Assembly: GCA_004564215.1 (NCBI GenBank)
Contig: CP024846.1
Span: 2,865,501-2,929,500 of the forward strand
Source: Beijerinckiaceae bacterium
GTDB lineage: Bacteria; Pseudomonadota; Alphaproteobacteria; Rhizobiales; Beijerinckiaceae
Direction: 5' to 3'
Length of the DNA: 64,000 bases
Part shown: positions 1 to 9,151 of the stretch, piece by piece
Numbering within the stretch: position 1 is the first letter of the stretch
Layout: the number at the start of each line of letters is the position of its first letter
Notes under the pieces: model-generated
Databases searched by the model: none
What the model was told of the DNA's origin: nothing
What the model saw: the letters and a program-made list of their open reading frames with translations, nothing else
Translations under genes and position numbers: made by a program

Positions 1-2
1 TC

Positions 3-95
3 GCGGATCTGGCCTCGCTTTATGGCGGCCAACTGACCCTCGACGATAGTCCCAAGGGGGGGCTCCGCGCCGACCTCAGGCTTCCCTCGGGGTGA
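3..95 (+). CDS. C-terminal tail of a sensor histidine kinase (partial)
   Basis: Only the last 30 codons are in the window, ending in TGA. The peptide has the LASLYGGQLTLDDSPKGGLR pattern typical of the final strand and G2 region of a histidine kinase ATPase domain, where a glycine-rich turn is followed by a short strand ending at the C-terminus. The gene runs in from the left edge, so its sensor and phosphoacceptor parts cannot be seen. It lies 49 bp upstream of ccmI on the same strand, and a two-component pair upstream of the cytochrome c maturation genes is a common arrangement in this order. The family call is fairly safe; the specific kinase is unknown. Confidence 0.6.
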   Translation, partial: ADLASLYGGQLTLDDSPKGGLRADLRLPSG

Positions 96-144
96 AAACG
101 AAGGCGGCCCTTGCATGCGCCGGGGCAATGGCTATTAAAGCTGC

Positions 145-1245
145 ATGTTATGGGTGATCTTCGCGGTTTTGACCGCAATTGCTGTCATGGGCGTGCTGTG
201 GCCGCTTGCAAAAGCCCCGCGCGGCAGGGCGCGGGCTGAACTTGATATTGCCCTCTATAAGGCTCAGCTTGCCGAAATCGGCCGGGATGAATCGCAGGCG
301 CTGGTGACGCCGGAGGATGCCCAGGCCGCTAGGGCGCAAGCCGCCCGCCGGCTGATGGGCGTCGCGGAAAGCGCAACCGAACCCTCGCCGGCCACATCCG
401 TAACCAGGGTCAGGCTTGCCGCCGTCGCCGTCCTTATCTTTGTCCCGGCTCTCGCGCTCGGTCTTTATTTAATGATAGGCCGGCCGGAATTGCCGGATGC
501 GCCGCTTGCCGCCAGACTCGAAAATCCGCCCTCGCGCACGGATTTTGCCGCTGCCATCGCCAAAATCGAGGCGCATCTTGCGGAGCATCCGGAAGATGGG
601 CGCGGCTTCGAGGTTCTGGCGCCGGTTTATCTGCGGATGGGGCGCCCCGAGGAGGCCGCGCGCGCGGCCCGCGCCGCGCTGCGTCTCCTGGGCGAGACGC
701 CGGAGCGGCTCATTCTTTATGGGGAGGCTTTGGTGAATGCCGCCCATGGCAGCGTGACGCCGGAAGCCAAGCAATCTTTCGAAGCTGCGCTCGAAAAAGC
801 CCCCTCAGCCGAAAAGCCCCGCTTCTTCCTTGGGCTTGCCGCCGAGCAGGCGGGAGACAAGGCAGGTGCCGCGGAATTTTGGAACAAGCTGATCGCAGAT
901 GCCCCCGCGGATGCGCCCTGGGTGCCCGTGCTGCGGGAGCGGATTGCGGCGCTCGAAGGCGTCGCCGAGCCACGCAACAATGAATTGGCGGCAAAGATCG
1001 AGGCGATGCCCGATGCGGACCGCATGAGCGCCGTTCGTTCCATGGTCGATGGGCTGGCCGCGCGGCTCGCTCAAAACGGGCAGGATCTCGAAGGCTGGCT
1101 TCGCTTGGTTCGCTCCTATACGGTTCTTCACGAACCCGGCAAGGCTCGCTCCGCTCTCAACGATGCAAAGCGCAATCTCGCAAGCGATCCGAGCGCCATT
1201 GCGCGCATCGATGCCTTGGCGCGCGAACTTGGACTCGAAAGTTAA
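145..1245 (+). CDS. ccmI: Cytochrome c maturation protein CcmI (CycH)
   Basis: 366 aa. CcmI acts in the apocytochrome c chaperone and haem ligation step of System I, holding the apocytochrome C-terminus in the periplasm for the CcmF/CcmH complex. The N-terminus is a membrane segment (LWVIFAVLTAIAVMGVLWPL), a short cytoplasmic stretch follows, a second membrane segment sits near residues 90-110 (AAVAVLIFVPALALGLYLMI), and the rest is a tetratricopeptide-rich periplasmic domain (for example VLAPVYLRMGRPEEAARAAR). This matches the usual two-helix plus TPR layout. The ATG at 145 precedes the first helix directly. It is first in the operon ccmI-ccmE-ccmF-ccmH, with 6 bp to ccmE, so co-transcription is expected. 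Confidence 0.93.
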   Translation: MLWVIFAVLTAIAVMGVLWPLAKAPRGRARAELDIALYKAQLAEIGRDESQALVTPEDAQAARAQAARRLMGVAESATEPSPATSVTRVRLAAVAVLIFVPALALGLYLMIGRPELPDAPLAARLENPPSRTDFAAAIAKIEAHLAEHPEDGRGFEVLAPVYLRMGRPEEAARAARAALRLLGETPERLILYGEALVNAAHGSVTPEAKQSFEAALEKAPSAEKPRFFLGLAAEQAGDKAGAAEFWNKLIADAPADAPWVPVLRERIAALEGVAEPRNNELAAKIEAMPDADRMSAVRSMVDGLAARLAQNGQDLEGWLRLVRSYTVLHEPGKARSALNDAKRNLASDPSAIARIDALARELGLES

Positions 1246-1251
1246 TCGCCC

Positions 1252-1716
1252 ATGACGCGCAAGCAACGCCGTCTCGTCTTGATTTCTTCGGCGCTTGCCA
1301 CGCTCGGATTCGCCGTGGGCCTCGTTCTGCTCGCCTTGCGCGACAATATCGTTTTTTTCTACGGGCCGACCGAGCTTGCGCAAAAGGCGCCGCAACCGGG
1401 CCAGAGGCTGCGCATCGGCGGTCTCGTCAAGCAAGGCTCCCTGGTTCACGAAGCCGGGCAAACCATTCGCTTTGCCGTCACGGATTCCAAGCAACAGGTC
1501 GAGGTGACCTACACCGGCTTCCTGCCGGATTTGTTCAAGGAAGGGCAGGGCGTGGTCGCCGAAGGCACGCTGGGCACGGATAAGATCTTCCATGCCGACA
1601 GCGTCCTTGCCAAGCACGATGAACGTTATATGCCGCGCGAGGTCGCCGATGCCTTGAAGAAGCAGGGTGTCTGGCGGGAGGGCGAGGACGTGCCCCATGC
1701 CGATGTTGGCAAGTGA
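1252..1716 (+). CDS. ccmE: Cytochrome c maturation protein CcmE, haem chaperone
   Basis: 154 aa, the usual CcmE length. CcmE carries haem covalently in the periplasm and hands it to CcmF. One N-terminal membrane anchor (residues about 8-28) is followed by the OB-fold domain. The haem-binding His lies in the motif LAKHDERYMPREV (H122), and the tyrosine that acts as axial ligand in the family is at 126. The gene sits between ccmI and ccmF, in the order known from rhizobial cycHJKL clusters, where it is called cycJ. Start choice is clear: an ATG 6 bp after the ccmI stop. Confidence 0.95.
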   Translation: MTRKQRRLVLISSALATLGFAVGLVLLALRDNIVFFYGPTELAQKAPQPGQRLRIGGLVKQGSLVHEAGQTIRFAVTDSKQQVEVTYTGFLPDLFKEGQGVVAEGTLGTDKIFHADSVLAKHDERYMPREVADALKKQGVWREGEDVPHADVGK

Positions 1717-1737
1717 GACTTTGCGAATGAGACTCGA

Positions 1738-3720
1738 ATGATTGTCGAAACCGGTCACTACGCGCTTGTCCTCGCCCTGGCGCTTGCGCTCGTCAATTCG
1801 GTTTTGCCGATCTGGGGGAGTATCGCGCGGGACCAGCGGCTGATGGCTGTTGCCCCTCCGTCCGCGATTATCGGCTTCGGACTTGTCGCTTATGCCTATT
1901 TCGCCTTGACCGTCGCGCATGTCGTTTCCGACTTCTCGCTCGTCAATGTCGTCGAGAACTCGCATTCGGCGAAACCGTTGATCTATAAAATCACCGGCGT
2001 CTGGGGCAATCACGAAGGCTCGATGCTTTTGTGGGTGCTGGTTCTCTCGCTGTTTGGCGCAGCGGTCGCTGCGTTCTCGCGATCGATGCCGGAGGATTTG
2101 CGCGCCAATGTGCTGGCCGTGCAATCCTGGATCGCCGCGGCCTTTCTGTTGTTCATTCTTCTGACGTCCAATCCTTTCGCGCGGCTCGCGGGAGCCCCCG
2201 CCGAAGGAAATGATTTGAATCCGCTCCTGCAGGATCCGGGCCTCGCGATCCATCCGCCTCTGCTTTATCTCGGCTATGTCGGGCTCTCGATCACCTATTC
2301 CTTTGCTGCGGCAGCTTTGATCTCGGGCCGAATCGACGCGGTCTTCGCGCGTTTCGTGCGCCCCTGGACCCTGATCGCCTGGATCTCGCTGACGCTCGGG
2401 ATCGCGATGGGGTCTTATTGGGCCTATTATACTTTGGGATGGGGCGGCTTCTGGTTCTGGGATCCGGTTGAGAATGCCTCGCTGATGCCCTGGCTTGCCG
2501 CGACCGCGCTCCTGCATTGCACGGTGGTGATGGAAAAGCGCGATGCCTTAAAAATCTGGACGATCTTTCTTGCGATCCTAGCCTTTTCCCTGTCGCTGCT
2601 TGGAACTTTCTTGGTTCGCTCCGGCGTTCTGACCTCGGTCCATGCGTTTGCCAACGATCCCCGGCGCGGGGTTTTCATTCTTCTCATCCTGGTGGTCTTC
2701 ATTGGCGGTTCGCTTGCCCTGTTCGCTTTGCGGGCGGGCGGCCTGAAGCAGGGCGGCCTCTTCGCTCCGATCTCCCGCGAAGGCGCTCTCGTCGTCAACA
2801 ATCTCCTCTTGACCACCTGCTGCGCGACGGTCTTCGTCGGCACCCTGTATCCGCTCGTGCTCGAGGCCCTGACCGGGGAAAAAATCTCGGTCGGCGCGCC
2901 CTTCTTCAATCTGACCTTTGTGCCACTCTTCATTCCGCTGTTCATTCTTATGCCGGTTGGACAGTGCCTGCCTTGGAAACGCGGCGATCTCGCCGCTGTC
3001 GCGCAAAGGCTCACCGCCGCTTTCGCGGTCGGGCTTGCCTACATGGCCCTTCTCTCGATCTGGCGCGGCGGTCCGGCGATCAGCGTGATCCTCTCCGGTG
3101 TCGCGGTTTATGTGATCCTCGGCTCTTTCGCCGATCTCGGCAGGCGCCTTTTCGGCGGCGGCTACTCTGCCGACATGGTCAGCCAGCGCCTGCGGGGGAT
3201 CCCGCGCCATGCCTTCGGCACGGCCTTCGCCCATGCTGGGCTCGGCGTGACCTTGCTCGGCCTTGCCGCTACCGGCTGGGGCGCCGAAAAGATTACCGCC
3301 TTGAATCCCAGCGAAAAAATTGAGATCGGCCCTTACGAATTGACATTCGAAAGCGTCGTGCCGCGCAATGTGGCGAATTATTCCGAACTCGTCGGCCGCA
3401 CGGTCATCCGCTCCAAGGGGGCCGTGGTCGCGACGATCGAACCGTCGACCCGCTTCTATCCTGCCCGCCGCACGAGCCGGTCGGAGGCCGGTATTGCGAC
3501 CCTCGGCCTTGGTCAAGTCTATATGAGCATTGCCGACGTGGCGCAAAATGGCTCGGTCAATGCGCGGATATTCTGGAAGCCGCTCGTGTCCTTGATCTGG
3601 ATTGGGGCCTTGGTCATGGCTTTTGGCGGCGGCCTATCGCTCAGCGACCGGAGCTTCCGAGTCGGCATCGCGCGGCGCGCCCGCAAGGCCCAGGCGCCGC
3701 ACCCGCAGCCGGCCGAATGA
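1738..3720 (+). CDS. ccmF: Haem lyase subunit CcmF (CycK)
   Basis: 660 aa multi-spanning membrane protein of the haem handling family. It joins haem from CcmE to apocytochrome c. The tryptophan-rich WWD signature (WGGFWFWDPVENASLMPW) is near residue 235, and the conserved WGNHEGSMLLW stretch is near residue 85, as expected for CcmF. The length agrees with rhizobial homologues. The stop codon overlaps the ccmH start (ATGA), which indicates translational coupling. No frameshift or lost motif is visible. Confidence 0.96.
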   Translation: MIVETGHYALVLALALALVNSVLPIWGSIARDQRLMAVAPPSAIIGFGLVAYAYFALTVAHVVSDFSLVNVVENSHSAKPLIYKITGVWGNHEGSMLLWVLVLSLFGAAVAAFSRSMPEDLRANVLAVQSWIAAAFLLFILLTSNPFARLAGAPAEGNDLNPLLQDPGLAIHPPLLYLGYVGLSITYSFAAAALISGRIDAVFARFVRPWTLIAWISLTLGIAMGSYWAYYTLGWGGFWFWDPVENASLMPWLAATALLHCTVVMEKRDALKIWTIFLAILAFSLSLLGTFLVRSGVLTSVHAFANDPRRGVFILLILVVFIGGSLALFALRAGGLKQGGLFAPISREGALVVNNLLLTTCCATVFVGTLYPLVLEALTGEKISVGAPFFNLTFVPLFIPLFILMPVGQCLPWKRGDLAAVAQRLTAAFAVGLAYMALLSIWRGGPAISVILSGVAVYVILGSFADLGRRLFGGGYSADMVSQRLRGIPRHAFGTAFAHAGLGVTLLGLAATGWGAEKITALNPSEKIEIGPYELTFESVVPRNVANYSELVGRTVIRSKGAVVATIEPSTRFYPARRTSRSEAGIATLGLGQVYMSIADVAQNGSVNARIFWKPLVSLIWIGALVMAFGGGLSLSDRSFRVGIARRARKAQAPHPQPAE

Positions 3721-4190
3721 CAATGTTTGCCCGAGCTTTCATTCTTGCTTGCGTTTTTATGCTGATGCCGCTCGCGGCCCGCGCGGTTCAGCCCGACGAA
3801 ATCATGGCGGACCCGAAGCTGGAGGCGCGGGCCCGCGCACTCTCTGCTGAATTGCGCTGCATGGTGTGCCAGAACGAGTCGATCGATGAATCCAACGCCG
3901 ATCTGGCCCGCGATCTGCGCCTGCTCGTGCGCGAAAGGCTCCTGGCGGGCGACAGCGACGAGCAAATCCGCGCCTTCCTGGTTCGCCGCTATGGCGATTT
4001 CATTTTGCTGAAACCGCCGTTCAAATCCGAGACCTGGTTGCTCTGGGGCGCGCCCTTTCTCATTCTGATTGCGGGCGGGGCGGTGATCCTGTTCGCAAGG
4101 CGGCGGCAATCGCAGTCTGCCTCGGCAAGCGTCTTGACCGAGGCCGAACGCGCCAAGCTCGACACTTTGCTCGACGGCGACGGCTCGTAA
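3717..4190 (+). CDS. ccmH: Cytochrome c maturation thioredoxin-like protein CcmH (CycL)
   Basis: 157 aa. CcmH keeps the apocytochrome c CXXCH cysteines reduced, or forms a mixed disulphide with them, before haem ligation. It has a signal peptide (residues about 1-23), the LRCMVCQ motif with C48 and C51, and a C-terminal membrane helix (LLWGAPFLILIAGGAVILF). This is the standard single-domain form. The ATG overlaps the ccmF stop. The last 80 or so codons plus the downstream palindrome are duplicated 1.27 kb further on, where the copy is frameshifted, so this upstream copy is the intact gene. Confidence 0.94.
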   Translation: MTMFARAFILACVFMLMPLAARAVQPDEIMADPKLEARARALSAELRCMVCQNESIDESNADLARDLRLLVRERLLAGDSDEQIRAFLVRRYGDFILLKPPFKSETWLLWGAPFLILIAGGAVILFARRRQSQSASASVLTEAERAKLDTLLDGDGS

Positions 4191-4260
4191 GAAATTTTTG
4201 GTCCAATTATCCGCGTCAATCGTACCAAAATGTTTCACGTGAAACCTTTTGGTACGATGG
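3947..4260 (+). repeat. Direct repeat copy 1: ccmH 3' end plus parS palindrome
   Basis: About 314 bp covering the C-terminal part of ccmH and the 40-bp palindrome after it. A second copy lies at 5221-5538. Most mismatches between the copies are in the first 40 bp and in the spacer between the ccmH stop and the palindrome; the middle is almost identical. The two copies flank the L,D-transpeptidase gene. Confidence 0.9.
4219..4258. promoter_or_regulatory. parS: parS-like centromere site in a 40-bp palindrome (copy 1)
   Basis: The centre TGTTTCACGTGAAACC (4231-4246) matches the bacterial chromosomal parS consensus TGTTNCACGTGAAACA except at the last base, and the inner 14-mer GTTTCACGTGAAAC is a perfect palindrome. 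The symmetry extends outwards with CGTACCAAAA on the left and its complement on the right, giving two 20-base arms with one mismatch. ParB/Spo0J is the known binder of this motif. The site lies 28 bp after ccmH, so it might also work as a hairpin terminator, but it has no loop and no clear T-run. Confidence 0.75.
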
Positions 4261-4332
4261 GCGTATTATGCGCCTCGCCTGTGCCAACGCACTCCTCCGA
4301 GGTCGTCTCCTATAAGCGCGACAACTTGGCCT

Positions 4333-4980
4333 TCACCAAGGTAAAGAGGGCCATGGCGATCCATAGTAACCTTGGGATCCATTGTAATCAGGAACGCCAG
4401 ACGAGCGCCCGGCCCCCGCCCCGCGCGGACTTGTCTGACCCCGAGCGACCACCTTATACTCGCCGCCCGGGCTCACGCCGGTCAGCGCCACCTGCGTATT
4501 CTCCAGGCCATTCTGCTTCACCAGCTCAAAAAGTGTGGCGGCATTCTCAGGCGAGATACGCACGCAGCCATGCGAGACGGGTCTGCCAAGATTCTTTAGG
4601 TCGTAGCTGCCGTGGATGGCATGACCGTCTTTCATAAAGAAAACGGAATGTGGCATGGGGGCGTTTTCCCACTGTTTGCTATACCAAATTTCGTTCATAG
4701 AGGTGGCAGTATAGGTTCCCGATGGAGTTGAATATCCTGCTCGGCCAGTTGATACCCGCCATCGATATGTTTCTGCCCCATTCAAATAAACTGTCATCAG
4801 TTGATTTGTTTTGTCGATGTTGACGAGGACGGCGACCCTCTTGGCTCCGGCCACACCCGCGTCATTCGCTCTGCGGAAGCCGGAGCCCGCACGAGCCGTC
4901 ACCGGAAAGAGGACCAATGCCGCGTCAATGGCGATCAACAAGAGCGCAATTCTCATCAATTGATTTAAGGATGTGCACAT
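4333..4980 (-). CDS. L,D-transpeptidase (YkuD domain), secreted
   Basis: 215 aa. These enzymes form 3-3 cross-links in peptidoglycan or attach lipoproteins to it. The protein has a signal peptide (RIALLLIAIDAALVLFPVTARA) and a YkuD domain from about residue 45 to 170. The catalytic motif is HGSYDLKNLGRPVSHGCVRI, with the nucleophile Cys in SHGCVR. A Gly/Ser/Pro-rich tail follows. It stands alone, on the strand opposite to ccm, and is bracketed by the two ccmH-parS repeats. The start at 4980 is an ATG; an internal Met at residue 9 is an alternative that would keep the signal peptide. Confidence 0.9.
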   Translation of the reverse strand: MCTSLNQLMRIALLLIAIDAALVLFPVTARAGSGFRRANDAGVAGAKRVAVLVNIDKTNQLMTVYLNGAETYRWRVSTGRAGYSTPSGTYTATSMNEIWYSKQWENAPMPHSVFFMKDGHAIHGSYDLKNLGRPVSHGCVRISPENAATLFELVKQNGLENTQVALTGVSPGGEYKVVARGQTSPRGAGAGRSSGVPDYNGSQGYYGSPWPSLPW

Positions 4981-5221
4981 ATGCCCCCCCCAAGGCTGCG
5001 GAAATGAGCATATGCCCCGCCGCTTCGTAGCACGTTAGCCGGAAACCCCGGGATAAACGCCGAACCGGCACAGATAGTTCCTGCTTTCGGCTGGACCGGA
5101 GGCCGAATGCTGGGAGTGGACGGTTTTTAGCGGCGTTTGCCCGCCTGAGCGGCGTCTGGCCGCGCATGCCGACGTTTTTCCGTCATTTGGACGCAATCCC
5201 CCCGTGGGTTGGGCTCGAGGC

Positions 5222-5465
5222 GGCGACAGCGAGGAACAGATTCGCGCCTTCCTGATTCGCCGCTATGGCGATTTCATTTTGCTGAAACCGCCGTTTAAAT
5301 CCGAGACCTGGTTGCTCTGGGGCGCGCCCTTTCTGATTCTGATTGGGGGGCGGGGCGGTGATCCTGTTCGCAAGGCGGCGGCAATCGCAGTCTGCCTCGG
5401 CAAGCGTCTTGACGGAGGCCGAACGCGCCAAGCTCGACACTTTGCTCGACGGCGACGGATCGTAA
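5222..5465 (+). pseudogene. Truncated, frameshifted copy of the ccmH 3' end
   Basis: Encodes the C-terminal part of CcmH (EEQIRAFLIRRYGDFILLK and the following membrane helix) but lacks the signal peptide and the CXXC motif. One extra G in the G-run near 5345-5350 shifts the frame inside the membrane helix, so the natural C-terminus is not made. Several third-codon-position changes near the left end suggest that the copy is not recent. It is part of the direct repeat described at 5221-5538. Confidence 0.85.
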
Positions 5466-5496
5466 GAAATTTTTGGTCCAATTATTGTAAGTGCCG

Positions 5497-5536
5497 ATCG
5501 TACCAAAATGTTTCACGTGAAACCTTTTGGTACGAT
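5497..5536. promoter_or_regulatory. parS: parS-like centromere site in a 40-bp palindrome (copy 2)
   Basis: Identical over 40 bp to the site at 4219-4258, with the core TGTTTCACGTGAAACC at 5509-5524. The spacer to its left differs between the copies while the palindrome itself does not, which suggests that the palindrome is under selection. It ends 30 bp from the stop of the convergent copper ATPase gene. Confidence 0.75.
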
Positions 5537-5565
5537 TGACGCGAAGACTGTCACCGTCTTCATGG

Positions 5566-7767
5566 TTAGTCGATCTTAACGGTCCGCAGCCGGAGCGCAT
5601 TGCCGATCACGCTGACAGAGGACAGCGCCATGGCGGCCGCCGCGATGATCGGCGACAGAACAATGCCGAAGCTCGGATAGAGAACGCCGGCGGCGACCGG
5701 CACGCCCGCTCCATTGTAGATGAAGGCGAAGAACAGATTCTGCCTGATATTGCGCATCGTCGCTTGCGAAAGCCGGCGCGCGCGCACGATCCCCTGCAAA
5801 TCGCCCTTGAGCAGCGTAACGCCCGCGCTCTCCATTGCTACATCGGTGCCGGTCCCCATGGCGATGCCGACATCCGCCGCGGCCAGCGCCGGGGCATCGT
5901 TGACGCCATCGCCGGCCATGGCGACGATACAGCCTTGCGCGCGCAATTTTTCGACCACGGCGCTCTTTTGCTCGGGCAGAACCTCCGACTTGACATCTTC
6001 GATGCCAAGCCGGCGCGCAACCGCCTCGGCGGTGATCTTATTGTCGCCGGTGAGCATCACGACGCGCAGGCCTTCGCCTTGCAGCGCCTTGACGGCCTCG
6101 GGCGTCGTCGGCTTGATAGGATCGGCGATTGCCAATAGCCCAACGGCGTTGCCATCGATTCCGACAAAAATAACGGTGGCGCCTTCGGCGCGCAATTCAT
6201 CCGCTTGGGTCACCAAATCCGCGGTCGCGATACTATCGGATTCGAGGAAGCTGGCCGTGCCGATGGTAAGTCTATGCCCGTCGACCGTCCCCTGAACCCC
6301 TTTTCCGGCGGGCGCTTCGAAGCCGGACGGTTCCGATAATTCGAGCGTCCGCTCCTTTGCAGCTTCGACAACCGCGCTGGCCAGGGGATGCTCGCTCGCG
6401 CGTTCGAGGCTGGCTGCGAGGCGCAGAAGTTCGTCTTCGCGATAATCGCCCGTGCTTCGTACCGCTACGACCTTGGGCTTGCCTTCGGTGAGCGTCCCAG
6501 TCTTGTCGATGACCACCGTGTCTATTTTTTCCATGCGCTCCAGCGCTTCGGCGTTCTTGATCAGAACACCCGATCGCGCGCCACGTCCGACGCCGACCAT
6601 GATAGACATCGGCGTCGCGAGCCCGAGCGCGCAAGGACAAGCGATGATCAAAACCGAAACCGCCGCGACGATTGCATAGGCCAAGCGTGGCTCGGGGCCA
6701 AACAGCGCCCAGGCGGCGAAGGCGAGCAAAGCGATGCCGATCACCAAAGGCACGAACCAGGAGGAAACCTGATCGGCAAGGCGCTGGATCGGCGCCCGGC
6801 TTCTTTGCGCCTTCGCGACCAATTGCACGATCTGGGACAGCAGCGTATCGGCGCCGACCTTCTCGGCCCGCATGATGAAGGAGCCGCTTCGATTGAGCGT
6901 GCCGGCAATCACCTTGGCGCCGGCCTCCTTGCTCACCGGCATGGATTCGCCGGTGACTAAGGATTCGTCGATGGACACGCGCCCCTCGACAATCGTTCCG
7001 TCAACCGGCACTTTTTCGCCTGGTCGCACGCGCAGGCGGTCGCCGACCGCGATGGCTTCGAGCGGCACTTCCTCGTCGGTGTTATCCGCGCGGATACGCC
7101 GCGCGGTCTTCGGCGCGAGGTCGAGCAGGGCTTTGATGGCGTTTGAGGTCTGTTCGCGTGCCCGCAGTTCCAGAACCTGGCCGAGCAGGACGAGAACGGT
7201 GATGACGGAGGCCGCCTCGAAATAAATGGCAACCGAGCCGTCCGCGCCACGGAAGGCTTGCGGAAAAAGACCCGGCGCCAGGGTTGCGACGATGCTGTAG
7301 AGCCAAGCGACCCCGGTGCCGAGGGCAATCAAGGTAAACATATTGAGGTTGCGCGTGACGAGCGACTTTGCCCCGCGTTCGAAGAAAGGCCAGCCGGCCC
7401 ACAACACGACAGGCGTGGCGAGAAGCAGCTGGATCCAGTTCGAGGTCTTCTGCCCGATCAACATATGAAGATTGAAAAGATGACCGCCCATCTCCAGAAC
7501 GACAACCGGCAGGCTGAGCGCGAGCCCGACCCAGAAGCGCCGCGTCATATCCGCAAGTTCGGGGTTCGGACCCTCATCGGCGCGGGCCAGTTCGGGCTCA
7601 AGGGCCATCCCGCAAATCGGACAATGGCCGGGACCGATCTGACGAATCTGCGGATGCATGGGACAGGTGTAGATCGTTCCCTCCGGCGGCATGGGACGAT
7701 CCGGGGCCTTGCCACTATCCTGCGCGTCCGGACGCGCTTCATGATGGGAGTGGTCATGCATTGACAT
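5566..7767 (-). CDS. copA: Copper-translocating P1B-type ATPase
   Basis: 733 aa. Exports Cu(I) (possibly Ag(I)) across the inner membrane using ATP. A His-rich N-terminus (MHDHSHHEA) leads into a heavy-metal-binding zinc-ribbon-like domain (YTCPMHPQ with HCPICGM). The P-type core follows: the TGES actuator loop (LVTGESMPV), the CPC membrane motif ([11 protein letters not shown]), the phosphorylation site [11 protein letters not shown], and [22 protein letters not shown]-terminal Met/Ser membrane motif ([14 protein letters not shown]) fits the Cu(I) group. There is no classical HMA CXXC domain. The start at 7767 has GGAG 7 bp upstream; the open frame runs on to 7995, but that extension looks non-coding and lacks a ribosome site. 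Confidence 0.93.
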   Translation of the reverse strand: MSMHDHSHHEARPDAQDSGKAPDRPMPPEGTIYTCPMHPQIRQIGPGHCPICGMALEPELARADEGPNPELADMTRRFWVGLALSLPVVVLEMGGHLFNLHMLIGQKTSNWIQLLLATPVVLWAGWPFFERGAKSLVTRNLNMFTLIALGTGVAWLYSIVATLAPGLFPQAFRGADGSVAIYFEAASVITVLVLLGQVLELRAREQTSNAIKALLDLAPKTARRIRADNTDEEVPLEAIAVGDRLRVRPGEKVPVDGTIVEGRVSIDESLVTGESMPVSKEAGAKVIAGTLNRSGSFIMRAEKVGADTLLSQIVQLVAKAQRSRAPIQRLADQVSSWFVPLVIGIALLAFAAWALFGPEPRLAYAIVAAVSVLIIACPCALGLATPMSIMVGVGRGARSGVLIKNAEALERMEKIDTVVIDKTGTLTEGKPKVVAVRSTGDYREDELLRLAASLERASEHPLASAVVEAAKERTLELSEPSGFEAPAGKGVQGTVDGHRLTIGTASFLESDSIATADLVTQADELRAEGATVIFVGIDGNAVGLLAIADPIKPTTPEAVKALQGEGLRVVMLTGDNKITAEAVARRLGIEDVKSEVLPEQKSAVVEKLRAQGCIVAMAGDGVNDAPALAAADVGIAMGTGTDVAMESAGVTLLKGDLQGIVRARRLSQATMRNIRQNLFFAFIYNGAGVPVAAGVLYPSFGIVLSPIIAAAAMALSSVSVIGNALRLRTVKID

Positions 7768-7922
7768 TGGCTGGCTCCAACTTATTCCACTAATTCTGCG
7801 CACGTAGGTTCGTCGGTGTCGACTCGGCCTTGTCAGATAGTCGCGCAAGCTCTCGATGCCAAGGAGGGCAGGGGCTTCTTTATGATTGCGGTGACTGTGG
7901 AAAAGCGCGCCTGCCTCCGACG

Positions 7923-8600
7923 TCAACGGGCGGAGTTCGGCAGAGCCGCGAGCGCTTCGCGGCCGGAAACGCATTTGCCTTTCGGCCAACTCCAAAAATT
8001 GCCGAGATGCTCCATCGCATCGGCGAGCCTTCGCCGGTAGGTTTCCTTCGACACTTCGACGGCACCGAGCGAGGCGAGGTGGGGCGTCACAAATTGCGTA
8101 TCGAGCAGGCGAAAGCCGCCGCGCGCCAGCCGCGCGACGAGATGGACCAGCGCGACTTTCGAGGCATCGCTTTTACGATGAAACATGCTTTCGCCGAAAA
8201 ATGCGGCGCCCAAATGGACGCCATAGAGTCCGCCGACGAGCTCGCCATCGGCCCATGTCTCCACCGTATGCACACGGCCCATGTCGAACAATTGCCGATA
8301 AAGAACGCGAATTCGCCGGTTGATCCAGGTCTTGTCGCGTCCCTCATATGAGGCCGCGCAGGCGTCGATCACAGCGTCGAAGTCGTAATCGATTTTGACT
8401 TCGAAACGGTCCGAGCGAACGGCCTTGGCGAGGCTTTGCGATACGATCAAACCGTCGAGCGGGAAGATGCCGCGCAGTTCCGGATCGACCCAGAACAGAT
8501 TTTCGTCCTCGGCGCTCTCCGCCATCGGGAACAGCCCGATAGAATAGGCGCGCAGCAAAATATCGCTGGTAATTTCGAACTGGTCGCGGGCACGGCTCAT
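7923..8600 (-). CDS. aat: Leucyl/phenylalanyl-tRNA-protein transferase
   Basis: 225 aa. Adds Leu or Phe to proteins with N-terminal Arg or Lys, marking them for ClpAP degradation in the N-degron pathway. Family signatures are present: [15 protein letters not shown] at the N-terminus, [13 protein letters not shown], and the [20 protein letters not shown] core, then [15 protein letters not shown] and [15 protein letters not shown]. The start at 8600 is an ATG; an upstream TTG at 8624 is possible but less likely. It stands alone, divergent from the ybjQ-like gene. Confidence 0.95.
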   Translation of the reverse strand: MSRARDQFEITSDILLRAYSIGLFPMAESAEDENLFWVDPELRGIFPLDGLIVSQSLAKAVRSDRFEVKIDYDFDAVIDACAASYEGRDKTWINRRIRVLYRQLFDMGRVHTVETWADGELVGGLYGVHLGAAFFGESMFHRKSDASKVALVHLVARLARGGFRLLDTQFVTPHLASLGAVEVSKETYRRRLADAMEHLGNFWSWPKGKCVSGREALAALPNSAR

Positions 8601-8745
8601 GTCACAAGAGTGGGGGCGAGGCAAAATCCCGTCAAGCGCGAAAACAGCGAGCGGGGCACCCCGAGCCTTGCCGCAGGCGGTAGCTTGACAAAAGCTCGAT
8701 CCATGCTTCTTTCAAGAAAGCAACATATTCAGCTGAGCTTTTCCC

Positions 8746-9066
8746 ATGATGGTTTCAACGACAAACGATGTGGCAGGCTTCAAGGTTGTTCGGCATCTTG
8801 GGATCGTGCGTGGGATTACCGTGCGTTCGCGCAGCGTCGTGGGCAATTTCGTCGGCGGGATTCAATCTCTTTTCGGAGGGCAGATCGGCGCTTATGTCGA
8901 ACTTGCCGAAGCCGCCAGGCAGGAGGCCTTCGATCACATGTGCGCGCATGCAAACCAAGCCGGCGCCAATGCGGTCATTGGTATGCGGTATGACGCCAAT
9001 GATATCATGGATGGCATTACCGAAGTCCTCGCCTATGGCACGGCGGTCGTGGTCGAGCCGGTCTAG
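8746..9066 (+). CDS. YbjQ family (UPF0145) protein
   Basis: 106 aa. The family forms pentamers of unknown function, sometimes linked to metal or stress responses. The sequence shows the expected GIVRGITVRSRSVVGNF segment, the middle helix with EAFDHMCAHANQAGANAVIG, and the closing strand VLAYGTAVVVEP. The length is normal for the family. The start is the first of two adjacent ATG codons. The upstream region is free for a promoter; the next gene begins 85 bp after the stop. Confidence 0.88.
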   Translation: MMVSTTNDVAGFKVVRHLGIVRGITVRSRSVVGNFVGGIQSLFGGQIGAYVELAEAARQEAFDHMCAHANQAGANAVIGMRYDANDIMDGITEVLAYGTAVVVEPV

Positions 9067-9151
9067 GGCGTCGTCCCCATTTCAGGTCAAACTGCATCGG
9101 CAAAGCCATCGCTGGCCCGTCTTCCCAAATATCTTGAGTTCATTTTTCTCC

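Larger units (their letters stand above)
5221..5538 (+). repeat. Direct repeat copy 2: ccmH 3' remnant plus parS palindrome
   Basis: Partner of the repeat at 3947-4260, in the same orientation and offset by about 1,274-1,278 bp. It ends at the same place outside the palindrome. Recombination between the copies would delete the L,D-transpeptidase gene and leave one parS site. Confidence 0.9.

Noticed and set aside
805..2517. Long antisense open frame (570 codons) over ccmI-ccmE-ccmF
   Set aside because: It is a shadow of real ccm genes in GC-rich DNA; the peptide is Arg/Gln-rich and has no domain.
2578..3546. Antisense open frame (322 codons) over ccmF
   Set aside because: Shadow of ccmF, with low-complexity composition.
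4219..4258. Palindrome as a plain ccmH terminator
   Set aside because: There is no loop and no T-run, and the centre is the ParB box. It may have some terminator effect, but that is not its most specific feature.
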